A stretch of DNA of 64,000 nucleotides from Zanthoxylum bungeanum (taxonomy: Eukaryota > Streptophyta > Magnoliopsida > Sapindales > Rutaceae): positions 1 through 64,000 of the forward strand of contig SKCR01041573.1 in NCBI GenBank assembly GCA_019454045.1, given 5' to 3'. Below the pieces are notes generated by a model. It did not search any database and was not told the DNA's origin. It worked only from the letters and a program-made list of their open reading frames with translations. Made by a program: the position numbers and the translations under genes. Shown here one piece after another: positions 21,623 through 32,696 of this stretch; the first letter of the stretch is position 1, and every line of letters starts with the position of its first letter.

Positions 21623-22271
21623 TGACAAGAAACCCACTTGGATTAGAAAATCCAAGCAAACCCCAAGCAACGGACAGAACCCCAAGAACCGCGAATTTGA
21701 TTTTGTGGAAACAAAACCCTTCCAAGGCCACAAAGAAGACCCACAAAGACTTGCCCTTGAGAACCTTTAAGATGAATCCTTGTAGTGTTTTGCTAGCAAT
21801 GGAGACGCCACTAAGTTTGCCAAAACTTAGATAAGTCGATTAAAACTTGAAAAGGGGAATCCCTCCCTTACAAGAATTCGGCCATAGCCAAGCTTTAAGC
21901 TTTTGAGTTTTATAATTTCGTTGATTCCCCTCAAATGAAGAAGAAAGTAAGCTTAAATAGTGTTACAAAAAGAAACCCTAAAGGCATAAAGACAACAATG
22001 CCCCTAAAAATGAAATTACACAAATATCAAGTCTTTAAGTCTTCAAATGCCTAGGAAGCTTTATTCTAAACTGATTTGGGCCAAGTGAAATGGTTTTGGG
22101 CCCTTTCCATCGAAGCCCACAAGCATCTCTATTTATTTGTTGCAGTCGGCCATAAAACTCTGAACTAATCCCGCCATTGCTTCTCTGAGTCTTTTGGTCC
22201 TCTGCCTCGTAATTGGCCCTTCTGGTACTTGTAATGCGTCCTTTGGTTTGTTGTCGGCCTGGATCATGTCA
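21623..22271 (-). repeat. 5' LTR of the CRM-like element
   Basis: 649 bp, very similar to the 3' LTR, differing by a 12-bp extra segment (ACAAAGAAGACC region near 21735) and scattered substitutions. It carries the same C-terminal pol frame (22133-22327) without a start context. Confidence 0.9.
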
Positions 22272-22276
22272 TTTAG

Positions 22277-25200
22277 CCTAAGCCCGGAGTTGAGCAAATA
22301 ATAAAGCATGATCTTTGGAAGATTCATGTGATGATAACTTTAGTGCTTAATCCATTAAACTTGCCAAATAGACTCCTTAATTTCTTTATCAGAACTAAGG
22401 ATTAGATCCTTAAAGTATGATAATGAAATTGAAGGATCTTCATAGATCTATCCTTAGATCTTAAAAGTACTAAATTGCAATAGTAAACTCTTGGAGAGTT
22501 AATGGCTATTCTCAAGGAGATAAAGCCAAGTTTGCAATAAGGCAAGAAGCGCAAGGCACACCTTACTTCGACATTCCAGAAGGCCAAGGCTTGCCCAAAG
22601 GCCTCTGGGGTGTGGAAAAGGGCAAAAGTAAAATCATTATAATCTTCTAGGAAGACAAAAGGAAATATCCCAAAATGTCTGCCTAAATTGTGGCAAACGG
22701 GATCACGGAAGCGTGACTGCTGTATGGACAAGACACACATGAAGGAATTGAAGACGGGCAAGGCTCTGACTCCAAATATGTTTGTTATAATTATGTTCAC
22801 TACTAGTATTAAAATTGGATTTTAAATACTTAGTGTGATACATAAATATGTTCTTGTGTACAGAATCTGCTATTAGCAGGATACTGACTTCAGTTGAGAT
22901 TAATCTGCGAATCGGAAACGGGACGAAAGTCACTGTTTTAATCGTAGATACCTAAGTTTAGGAACTACCCTTCGGGTATGTACTTAAATTAGGAAACTGT
23001 TATAATGTAACTAGTTTGACTAGAAAGATTATCTCTATATCGGTGTTTAATCCATTGCGGATGTACCTTTATATCCTAGAACACTAAAGTGTTTCATTAT
23101 ATAAAGATGGTATTGAGATAAACACATTAGATGTGAATAACAGCATTTATATTTTGAATATAAATAAATCTCAAACATATAACATGACAAACAAATAGCT
23201 CAAACTGATTTAATCTGTTGAAACTTAATTGTGGCATTGTTGTCTGGGACACAATTAAACAAGACTCGTATATCCACACTTTCGAAGAGTAGGTACTATG
23301 ACAAATTTGATTATATTCAAATAAAGTCTACGAATCTAGTTTAATGGGCAAAGTGCCTAAAACACTATTTACTTGGTAAAAGTGCAAATGCCACTGATTT
23401 GTTAGCCCTAATTCATAGTGAAGCAAGTGGGCCCATGTCTAGCTAGGCTAGAGGTGGATATGAATATTTCGTGACCTTTACGGATGTGGCATCGCGTGAT
23501 GGTTATGTGTTTCTATTGAAACATAAATCGGAAACTTTTAAAGTTTCGACACGAAGTAGACAAATAGATCGGGTAAATTATTAAATCGTCACAGTTACAC
23601 CATGATGAAAATACTTAAGCAATAATTTTCTTAAATACTTGAAAGAGTATAGTATTCTTTCAATGAGGACTCCTTCCGGAACACATTAATTCGACGGTGT
23701 GTCCGAACTGAGAAACTGAATTTTGTTGGACATGATAAGGTTATTCATGAGTCGCTCTGAGCTACCATTTCCTTCAATGGATACGCATAAACAGTGCAAA
23801 ACTTATTTTGAATAAGGTTCCATAAAAATCTGTTAGACAGAATTTATATTAGATATGAATAGGAAAGAAACCGGGTTTCTCATTCCTGAAAATTTAGGAA
23901 TGCTAGGCATATGTTTGGATGATACCAAACTAAAACCCAAATCGGATAAGTGCATATTTGTAGGTTATCCTAGGGAAACCAAAGTATAGAACTTATACAA
24001 CTCACATGAGAACAATTTAATTGTTGCTCACCATGTGGTTTTCCTAAGAGGAATACCTATATGCAGTGGTAAGTGGGAGGAAAGTAAAACTCGATGAAAA
24101 TCGAAGTAATACTATTCCAGACATCGATTCCTATTGGAACACAAATAGTTCATCAAGGATGAGACTATACCAATAATCTTCGAATACACAAGAACCGCGT
24201 AAGTCGGAGAGAGTCAGAAAACAACCTGGGGTATGGGTTTCTGATCTCACCTCATAAAGATGACAATCTTATTGAGGAATACCAACTGACTTCGTATGAG
24301 GAAGTGATACAAGGTATTGACTCCCTATTATGGCAAAGTGCCATGATGTCCGAAATGGATTCCATCTAAACCAACTAAGTTTGGATACTAGTTGATGTAC
24401 CGCAAGGCATTGTGCCTATTGGTACTATATAATTCTTTAAGGAAGACATACATGGATGGAAACATACCAACGTACTAAGCTAGGCTTGTAACGGAAAGGT
24501 ATCGTTATCAACATTGTATCGATTACGACGAAACCTTTTACCTGTTGCCATGGTATATCCATTTGGATAATGTTTGCTGATGCTGCATGTTTCATTTATG
24601 AAATATGGTAGCCTGAACGTCAAAATCGCTTTCCTTAAACGGAAACATTTTAGAGGATGTTTACAACATTCTGACGGTTTAGTCGTACCATAACAAGAAA
24701 ACTAGGTTTACAGGTTATTCGATCCATGTATGGATTGAAGCAAGCATTGTGTTCTTGGAACTATCGTTTTGATGTAATCATAATGATATATGATTTAATT
24801 CAAAATGAAAATGATTCTTGTGTATATAAGGAGGTTAGTGGGAGCGCATTGACAATGAATGTCCTTTATAATGATAATATGTCATTTCTTGGAAATGATA
24901 TTCCCATAAAACAATCGGTGAAAGCTTGGCTTTCATGAATATTCTCCGTAGAATTCTTGGGAGAAACAACTTTTATTTTAGGATAAAGATCTGCTGGGAT
25001 AGATCTAAAAGTTGTTGATACTCTCTGAAAACTCGTACATTAAATAAATGTACGCGACCTGGTGTCTCATACACTTTGAGCATATAGAGTCAAAATCAGG
25101 CCAATCCAAGTGATAGTCACTGGATTGAAGGTAAGAACATCCTTGAGTATCTTAGAGATCTAAGGATGATGTCTTATACTATGGAGAATGAGAACTTGAA

Positions 25201-25660
25201 GTGACTGGGATCACTGCTACAAGTTTCCTAACCAATAATAACGACTACAAGTCGTAACAACGGTATTATACTGTTTGAATAACGGAACAGTGAGCTGGAA
25301 ATCTTCCAAGCAAGATACTGTTACCGAATAAACAACAAAGCGGGTTATTGCTGCAGCTGAGGCAGCAATAGAAGCCATTTGGATCGATAATAAATCTAAT
25401 TAGATTAGATAAAGTTCTGTTAGCAGCTGAGCTAGGCTTCAGCACAGGCTAAAGAATTAATGGTCTCATCAACGATCTAGATATATACTTCAATATTCAT
25501 CTGATTAGTTCGGATCAAACATCGTGGCGATGTGATGATCGTATAAATCGCATCAGATGATAATCATACAAATCCGCTGACGAAAGCCTTTTCTCAGCAG
25601 AAATTTGAGCGAACCGTACATAGTTCGGGTGTAGGACACTCGAGTGACTGGCTATAAGCT
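22277..25660 (+). pseudogene. Decayed gag-pol of Angela element 1
   Basis: Fragments of the copia order are readable on the plus strand but broken by many stops. They are a gag zinc-knuckle-like stretch near 22670-22740, integrase near 23400-23560 (GGYEYFVTFTD) and 23590-23960, RT near 24260-24950, and RNase H to about 25640. The RT palm motif has become LYNDNMSF at 24864-24887, where LYVDDILL is expected, so both catalytic Asp positions are disturbed. An in-frame TAG at 23444-23446 in the integrase is shared with the minus-strand Angela. Ends with the AAGTGGGAGAT purine tract (25661-25671). Confidence 0.75.
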
Positions 25661-25671
25661 AAGTGGGAGAT

Positions 25672-25878
25672 TGTTGGACAGTTATGACCCATAGCGTCAC
25701 TATTTGTATAGATCATGGTGTTGTTTTACAAATTAACTATGTGACAAAGGAAATTGCTCTTTTATCATTTGTGATTAGATCACCAAGATATATAAATGAT
25801 GAAAGGTCCATATGATTAGATCCGGATTGAGATTATATGAGACAGTATCAATCCACGAAGGATTAATCATTAAATATC
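25672..25878 (+). repeat. Truncated 3' LTR (first 207 bp) of Angela element 1
   Basis: Begins TGTTGGACAG after the purine tract and follows the 10417 LTR closely (for example GAAAGGTCCATATGATTAGA). It breaks off at AAATATC, exactly where the next LTR (TATTGGACAG) starts. Confidence 0.85.
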
Positions 25879-27900
25879 TATTGGACAGTTATGACCCATA
25901 GCGTCACTATTTGTACAGATCATGGTGTTGTTGTACAAATTAACTATGTGACAAAGGAGATTGCTTTCTTATCATTTGTGATTAGATCACCAAGATGTAT
26001 AAATGATAGGAGGTCCTTATGATTTGTTCCTGGATTGAGATGATATGAGACAGTATCAATCCACGAAGGATAAATCATTAAATATCCCTAGTCAGAGTAT
26101 TATCGAGATTGGACATCGATAATGCGTAAAAAACTAGTATTACACTTGTGCGCGTTGTGAGGGAACAACGATATAGTTCTCATATATTTTGGTATATGAT
26201 ACTCATGCAAGTGTAATATGAGGTTATGTTTACCGATGGTACGGGAAATAGCTTCGCTCTGGATAGACCCCTTCGGAATTCCATTGGTAGTATGACTATG
26301 TGTCTATGGAAATCCGAAATCAGGGTAGGTGTATTTGGTCTTAACCTGGGACTTGCACCGCTAATACTTGCGACAATCAATATACTTTGGTTTTGGTCGT
26401 CCAGGGCTTTAACATGTTCTGTGTACGCCTCTGCTGGGTATATTGAGAATCGTAGTGTGTTGGGTGTGATGTCAAGATGGAAGTATCACTCCAGTCATAG
26501 TGTAGATGATGGTCACGTAGGATACGAGACTGGGTCTCTTATATGCTGCAGCTATCGGGATATTATGACTAGGTCATATATATCCGATTATAGAGACTAG
26601 TTACCAGAGATCCGATATGTGCTTCGTACGGGGCAGACACAATTCCAGCCCCAGGCCTAGCATGTGACATCCGATACTGGATCGAAATACGCAATACTAC
26701 GTATACTAAGCCTAATATAGATCTCTATATTCCTATAAGGATATTTCTGGAGAATTGGGTAGGCATGGCGCTTTCGCTAGAAGCCAACCTTGTCTTGTAA
26801 GTCGGTAAAACGTAGTATTAGGTACTTACGTGTTCGGATAGTCCGACGACCGAATTTACTGCCAACATATCTGGGGATCTCATGGGTCGCTTCCCGAAGA
26901 TTCACCGATGACGTATGACTCGCACTTTATTAATCTGGGATTAATTAGTAGAGAGAGAAAATTAATCTAGGATTAATTACAGAGATATTTTATCTGGGAT
27001 AAAATATCATTTAAAGAGAGAGAACGATTAATTTGGAATTAATTGATTAAATAATATATTCGATATATTATTCGAAATTTGATTTCGACGCGGAATTAAA
27101 ATTAGATTTTAATTTGGGCGAACGAGTTAATTTAGAATTAATTCGTTAGCGATGTGAATAGTGATTTTGCTAGGCATAATTAATTAATTACGTCGCAACG
27201 GAAAATTCGTTAATTTGGAATTAGCGAACCCGAGCCCGCGAGTGTTTACGAGCGCATTCGCATTTCGAATTCGAGTGCGGCACGTAAGTCACATCAAGCG
27301 TCAAATCATTAGTCACATCAAGCGTCAAATCACATGTCACTTTGAGTGATGTGACAATTTGATTGATTGATTGATTGATGGAAGTGGTTGGCATTTATAG
27401 ATTGACTTTTTGAAAGCCAAAATAAGCAAATTGAATTTTGAAAATTCAAAAAGGTGTATTAGATACACTTTTTCTAACCAACCAACATATCTCTTTCTCA
27501 CACTCACTCTCACTCTCATCTCCTCTCTCCATCTTCACGCCCAAAAGGGCTGCTGTTTTCTCTTCTGGTTTGACCGAGAAATGGCAAGAAGAAATGTGAT
27601 GATTTTTGTGGCAAAAATCAAAAGTACTAGCACACATCGGAGTCTTGCGAAGGTGATAGGGAAACCCACCCGTGGGCTTGGAATACCATTTGAGAAGCTT
27701 GGAGTTTGGACCGATTTTGGAGAGCCAAAATAGTGGACTGTTTTTATGCCACTGCCGAGCCATGGAGGAGGAAAAAGCTTGAAGTTTTTTTCTTCGACGC
27801 ATCGCTCAACCGATCGATGTAAGTATTCCGCAACTTCCTCGATGTATTCACATGTTGTTTCTTGCTTGTTATTGATCCTTGGGACCGTAGAACTCCAACA
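25879..27900 (+). repeat. Angela LTR (5' LTR of element 2 or shared LTR)
   Basis: 2,022 bp from TATTGGACAG (the usual TG mutated to TA) to CTCCAACA, followed after one base by a TGGTATCAG primer-binding site (27902). It is closer to the LTR at 10417 than to that at 30792. It contains the longest copy of the conserved LTR ORF (26226-26600, 124 codons) and the hairpin array (26930-27228). Confidence 0.85.
26226..26600 (+). other. Conserved sense ORF in the Angela LTR (longest copy)
   Basis: 124 codons. Recognisable versions with shared segments such as VGVFGLNL, SAGYIENRSVLGV and KYHSSH lie in the sister LTRs at 10835-11113 (+), 31208-31486 (+), 47730-47963 (-) and 55771-56103 (-), always sense to the element. 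It has no known domain. Start positions vary because upstream indels differ. Conservation could simply reflect LTR relatedness. Confidence 0.25.
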
Positions 27901-27901
27901 A

Positions 27902-28505
27902 TGGTATCAGTACGTTGATAAAGCATGAAACTTGATTTATGGTTAAATTGGGTAAAATGTGTTTGAGCATGATTTGATGAAATTGGATGATTAAGTATGC
28001 TTAAATTATGTTTAATTGAAGTTTGATTGGATCAATTTCAAGAAAATTGGATTGGATCATTTTTCCCCAAATTGTTGAGGCTTGGCCGAGAGCAATATGC
28101 CCTAATATGTCTTGGATTTTTGATTTTTGATTCATTGGATGAGTTGGAATCATTCGGGAAATGTTGATTGTGGATTTAATTTGATTGAAACCGAATCGAT
28201 TTTGAAAATCCCCAAATGCCGAGACTTATTGAGCATGTAAATGGGTTTGATTTTTGATAAAATGTGTTGGACATGTTTTGTTGTTAATAAGCATGATTAA
28301 TTAAGCTAATTAGTGTTTTTGGAAATATTGATTTGGGTAATTAATTATGATATACACTTTATGTAATTAAATTGTGAAATTGGATTTTTATAATTTAATT
28401 ATGTTGGGCTTAAATTGGATTTGGGCTTTAAAAGTTGTAAATGGGCTTTATTGGGCTTGGTTGTACCAAGTTAGGTTTAGGCTAAATTGGTTGGATCCAA
28501 TCGGA
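27902..28505 (+). mobile_element. Leader of Angela element 2, cut short
   Basis: Starts with the primer-binding site and follows the leader of element 1 (12427-13030). At about 28503-28508 it jumps directly into integrase coding sequence, so roughly 1.8 kb of leader plus all of gag, protease and the integrase N-terminus are missing. Confidence 0.75.
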
Positions 28506-29110
28506 CCGTGGTGGCGAATACTTGAGCAATGAGTTCTTGATTACTTGAAAGAATATGGTATTCTTTCACATTGGACTTCTCCAGGAACACCGTAATTAAA
28601 CGGTGTGTCCAAACGGAGAAATCGAACTTTGTTAGACATGGTAAGGTCTATGATGAGTCACACAGAGCTACCTATTTCCTTCTGGGGATATGAATTGAAC
28701 AGTTCAATACTTATTTTGAATAAGGTTCCGTCAAAGTCTGTTCAACAGACTCCATATGAAATATTGACAGGAAAGAAATCGGGTTTCTCATTCCTGAAGA
28801 TTTAGGGTTGCTGGGCATACGTCAAACGTTTGGAAGGTACCAAACTAGAACCCAAATCGGATAAATGCCTATTTGTAGGATATCCTAGGGAAACCAAAGA
28901 ATATTACTTCTATCACCCACAAGAGAACAAAGTATTTGTTGCTCTACATGCGGTTTTCCTTGAGAATGAATTCCTAAATGCAGTGATAAGTGGGAGGAAA
29001 GTAGAACTCGATGAAAATCGGAGTGATACTGTTCCTGGCATAGAATCCTTAACGGAACATGAACATTCCATCAGGGATGAGACTATACCACAATCTTCGA
29101 ATACATAAGG
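28506..29110 (+). pseudogene. Integrase C-terminal half of Angela element 2
   Basis: The frames encode the end of the copia integrase core (GGEYLSNEFLDYLKEYGI), then VSKRRNRTLLDMVRSMMSHT (28605-28805) and, after a frameshift near 28806, the GKR-like end with KSDKCLFVGYPRETKEYYFY (28830-29108). An internal stop lies in the PGTP..NGV segment. The N-terminal zinc-binding part and first catalytic Asp are deleted. Confidence 0.8.
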
Positions 29111-29174
29111 ACCGCGTAGGTCGGAGAGAGTCAGAAAATAACCTGAGAGGTATGGGTTTCTGATCTCACCTCAT

Positions 29175-30149
29175 GTGGATATTAATCTTATTGAGGAAGA
29201 CGAACCGGCTACGTATGAGGAAGCGATACATGGTATCGACTCCGGTTTATGGCAAGATGCCATGAATTCTGAAATGGATTCCATATACACCAACCAAGTT
29301 TGGACACTGGTTGATGCACCAGAAGGCGTAAAGCATATTGGTTGCAAATGGGTCTTCAAGAAAAAGACTGACATGGATGGCAATGTACAAACGTATAAAG
29401 CTAGGCTTGTAGCGAAAGGGTATCATCAACGACATGGTGTTGATTACGACGAAACTTTTTCACCCGTTGCCATGATTAAATCCATTCGGATAATGCTTGC
29501 TATTGCTGCATATTTCGATTACGAGATATGGCAGATGGACGTCAAAACCGCTTTCCTTAACGGAAACCTTTTGGAGGATGTTTATATGCAACAGCCTGAC
29601 GGTTTTGTTGTACCAAGACTTGCAAACAAGGTTTGTAAGTTAAATCGATCCATTTATGGATTGAAGCAAGCATCGCGTTCTTGGAACCAACGTTTTGATG
29701 AGATCATAAAAGAATATGATTTCATTCAAAACGAGGATGATCCTTGTGTATATAAGAAGGTTAGTGGGAGCGTACTGACATTCATTGTCCTTTACATTGA
29801 AGATGTATTGCTTATTGGCAATGACATTCCCATGTTAACATCGGTGAAAGCTTGGCTTTCATTAAAATTCTCCATGAAGGATCTGGGAGAATCAACCTTT
29901 ATTCTAGGAATAAAGATCTACCGAGATAGATCTAGAAAGCTGCTTGGACTCTCCCAGAGAATGTACATTGATAAAGTGTTGAAGAAATTCAACATGGATC
30001 AGTCCAAGAGAGGACTGTTGCCAGTGTCACATGGCGTCACTCTATCTAAGGACATGTGTCCTAAAACTCAAGATGAGAGAGACAACATGAGTCGGATACT
30101 GTTCGCCTCGGCAGTCGGATCGATCATGTATGCCATGATATGTACGTGA
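29175..30149 (+). pseudogene. Reverse transcriptase of Angela element 2
   Basis: The longest ORF in the window, 324 codons. It contains EAIHGIDSGLWQDAMNSEMD, GCKWVFKKKTDMDGNVQTYK, ARLVAKGYHQRHGVDYDET, FSPVAMIKSIRIML, WQMDVKTAFLNGNL and SIYGLKQASRSWNQRFDEI. The catalytic box reads LYIEDVLLIGND (29790-29825), with Glu in place of the first Asp of YVDD. GLSQRMYIDKVLKKFNMDQS and SAVGSIMYAMICT follow before a frameshift. The order and sequence match the Angela/BARE group of Ty1/copia. This copy decayed much later than element 1, since the frame is still long. Confidence 0.9.
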
Positions 30150-30771
30150 CCTGATGTCGCATATGCTTTGAGCATGTGTAGTCGCTATCAGGCCGATCCA
30201 AGTGATAGTCACTGGATGGCGGTTAAGAATATCCTAAAGTATCTTAGACGAACTAAGGATGCTTTCTTAATCTATGGAGATGGAGAACTTGAGGTAACTG
30301 GGTATACCGATGCAAGTTTCCAAACCGATAAAGACGACTGTAAGTCGCAATCCGGGTACATATTTTTTTGAATAACGGAGCAGTAAGCTGGAAATCTTCC
30401 AAGCAAGAGACTATTGCCGATTCAACAATAGAAGCGGAGTATATTGCTGCAGCTGAAGCAGCAAAAGAGGCAGTTTGGATCCGTAAATTCCTAATTGGAT
30501 TAGGAGTAGTTCCTTAGCAGCTGAACATGTTCCATTGTATTGTGACAATAACGGGGCTATAGCGCAGGCTAATGAACCGCGGTCTCATCAACGATCCAAG
30601 CATGTTATTCGTCGTTTCCATCTGATTCATGAGATCATACATCGCGGCGATGTGAAGATCGAGAAGGTGGCATCAGAGGACAACATTGCAAATCCGCTGA
30701 CGAAAGCTATTCCTCAGCAAAAGTTTGAGGGACATGTACATAGTTCAGGTATTAGATGCTTGAGTGACTAG
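30150..30771 (+). pseudogene. RNase H of Angela element 2
   Basis: Continues the pol frame after a frameshift near 30147: LSMCSRYQADPSDSHWMAVK and YTDASFQTDKDD (30168-30371), a second frameshift near 30368 in a T-run, EAEYIAAAEAAKEAVWIRK, a stop near 30515, then YCDNNGAIAQANEPRSHQRS and ASEDNIANPLTKAIPQQKF (30535-30771). The catalytic acidic residues of the copia RNase H motif (TDAS, EAEY, DNNGA) are visible. Ends close to the AAGTGGGAGAT tract (30781-30791). Confidence 0.85.
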
Positions 30772-30791
30772 CTATAGGCCAAGTGGGAGAT

Positions 30792-32696
30792 TGTTAGACA
30801 ATTATTACCCATAGCGTCACTATTTGTAAAAGACATTGTGGTTTTTGTACAAATTAATTATGTAGCAATGAAAATTGCAATTTATCATTTTGTAATTTGA
30901 TTACTTGAATATATAATGATAAAAGTCCTTATGATTAGTTCCGGATTATAAGATATGAGACAGTATCAATCCATAAAGGTTTAATCATTAAATATCCATA
31001 GTCGTAGTATTATCGAGACTGGACATCGATAATGCGGAATAGACTAGTATTGCACTTATGCGTGTTATGGAAGCGTAACGGCATAGTTCTCATATATTTA
31101 AGTATTGGATACTTATGCAAGTGTGATAGGAGGTTGTGTTTACTGATGGTACGGAAACAGCTTCGCACTGGATAGACCCCGCGGAATCTCATTGGTAGTA
31201 TGACTATGTGTCTATGGGAATCCGCATCAGGGTAGGTGTATTTGGTCTTAACCTGAGACTTGCATCGCTAGTACTTGCGACAATCAATACGCTTTGGTTT
31301 TGGTCGTCCAGGACTTTAACAGGTTCTGTGTACGCCTCTTCTGGGTATATTGAGAATCGTAGTGTATTGGGTGTAATGTCAAGATGGAAGTATCACTTCA
31401 GTCATATGGAGATGATGATCACGCAGGGATATAGAACTAGTACTCTAAATGGTTGCAACCATCGGGATAATATGACAAGGTCATGATTATCCGATTAAAG
31501 AGACTAGTTGCTTGTAATCCGATATATGCTTCGTATGGGGCAGACACTATTCCAGCCCCAGGCCTTGCATGTGACATCCGATACTGGATCGCAATACGCA
31601 ATACTACGTATACTACGCCTGATACAGATTATATATTCCATTAAGAATATTTCTAGAGAATTGGGTAGGCATGGTGCTTTGCTAGAAGCCAATCATGTCT
31701 CGTAAATCGATAAAAATATAGTACGAGGTACGTACGTGTTCGGATAGTCTGACGACCCGATTTACTACCAACATATCCAGGGATCTCTTGGGTCACTTCC
31801 CGAAGATTCACCGATGACGTATGATTCGAGCATAATTAATCTGTGATTAATTACGGAGAGATTTTATCTAGGATAAAATACTATTAGAAGAGAGAGAACG
31901 ATTAATTCAGAATTAATCGATAAAATAATATATTTGATATATTAAACGAAATTAGATTTCGACGCGGAATTAAAATTAGATTTTAATTCGGGCAAACGGA
32001 TTAATTTAGAATTATTTGCTAGCGATGTGAATAGTAATTTTGCTTGGCATTATTATTTAATTAAATTTGATTTAATTACGTCGCAACGGAAAATTCGTTA
32101 ATTCGGAATTAGCGAACCCGAGCCCAGGATGTGTCGTGGGCCCACTCGGATTTTGAATCAAGTGGGGCCCACGTGTCACATCACTTGTCACCTTAAGTTG
32201 CTTTTTGGTGATGGTTTTTGTGAAAGAAATTAAGGTGACTTGTGTTACACATTTTGTGTAATGATTGAAAGACTAATACCAAACATTTGGTATATCTTTA
32301 TTTTGATTTTTGAAATCAAATAATTCACTCACATCTCTCTCTCCCTCTCGGTTTTTGAGAAGCAAAAACTCTCCCCATTTTCTTCCATTGTCGTGGGCTT
32401 TAAGGAGGAAGAAGAAGATTTGTTGCAAATCATCTAAGGCTAGCACCAACAAGGAATCAAATAAAGGTGATAGGGAAACCAATCTAAGAGCTTGGAATCC
32501 TCTCAAAGCTTGGAGCTTGTTCATCTTCAACAAAAGACCACCTTGGCCGTGACTTCTACATGAACAAGGAGAAGGAATTTTTGAATTCAACACTTCCATA
32601 ATCCGCTCATTGTAAGTATGATTCTTCCATACTTCTTTATTGTATTCACATGTTTTTTGTGCTTGAATGATCTTGGGACAACTTTAGAAACCAACA
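30792..32696 (+). repeat. 3' LTR of Angela element 2
   Basis: 1,905 bp from TGTTAGACAA to ACCAACA. It has clearly diverged from the LTR at 25879 (roughly 15% by eye), closer in its 3' third to the LTR at 62863. It holds a hairpin array (31833-32115), with an extra TAATTAAAT/TTG/ATTTAATTA unit near 32056, and a copy of the LTR ORF. It abuts the SIRE-like gag remnant. Confidence 0.85.

Larger units (their letters stand above)
14864..22271 (-). mobile_element. CRM-like Ty3/gypsy chromovirus, complete but decayed, nested in Angela element 1
   Basis: LTRs of 637 bp (14864-15500) and 649 bp (21623-22271) start TGACA and end TGTCA. A perfect 5-bp target duplication TTTAG lies at 14859-14863 and 22272-22276. 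Read right to left the order is LTR, PBS, leader with tandem repeats, gag with zinc knuckle, protease, reverse transcriptase, RNase H, integrase, purine-rich tract, LTR. The RT and C-terminal motifs ([27 protein letters not shown]) resemble CRM-type chromoviruses, and no chromodomain is seen. Frameshifts break gag, protease and integrase, so it is not autonomous. Confidence 0.9.

Noticed and set aside
32310..32599. ORFs on both strands (32273-32599 minus, 32310-32552 plus) as small genes
   Set aside because: They fall in the transcribed part of an Angela LTR and correspond to LTR sequence also found at 62863-63250.
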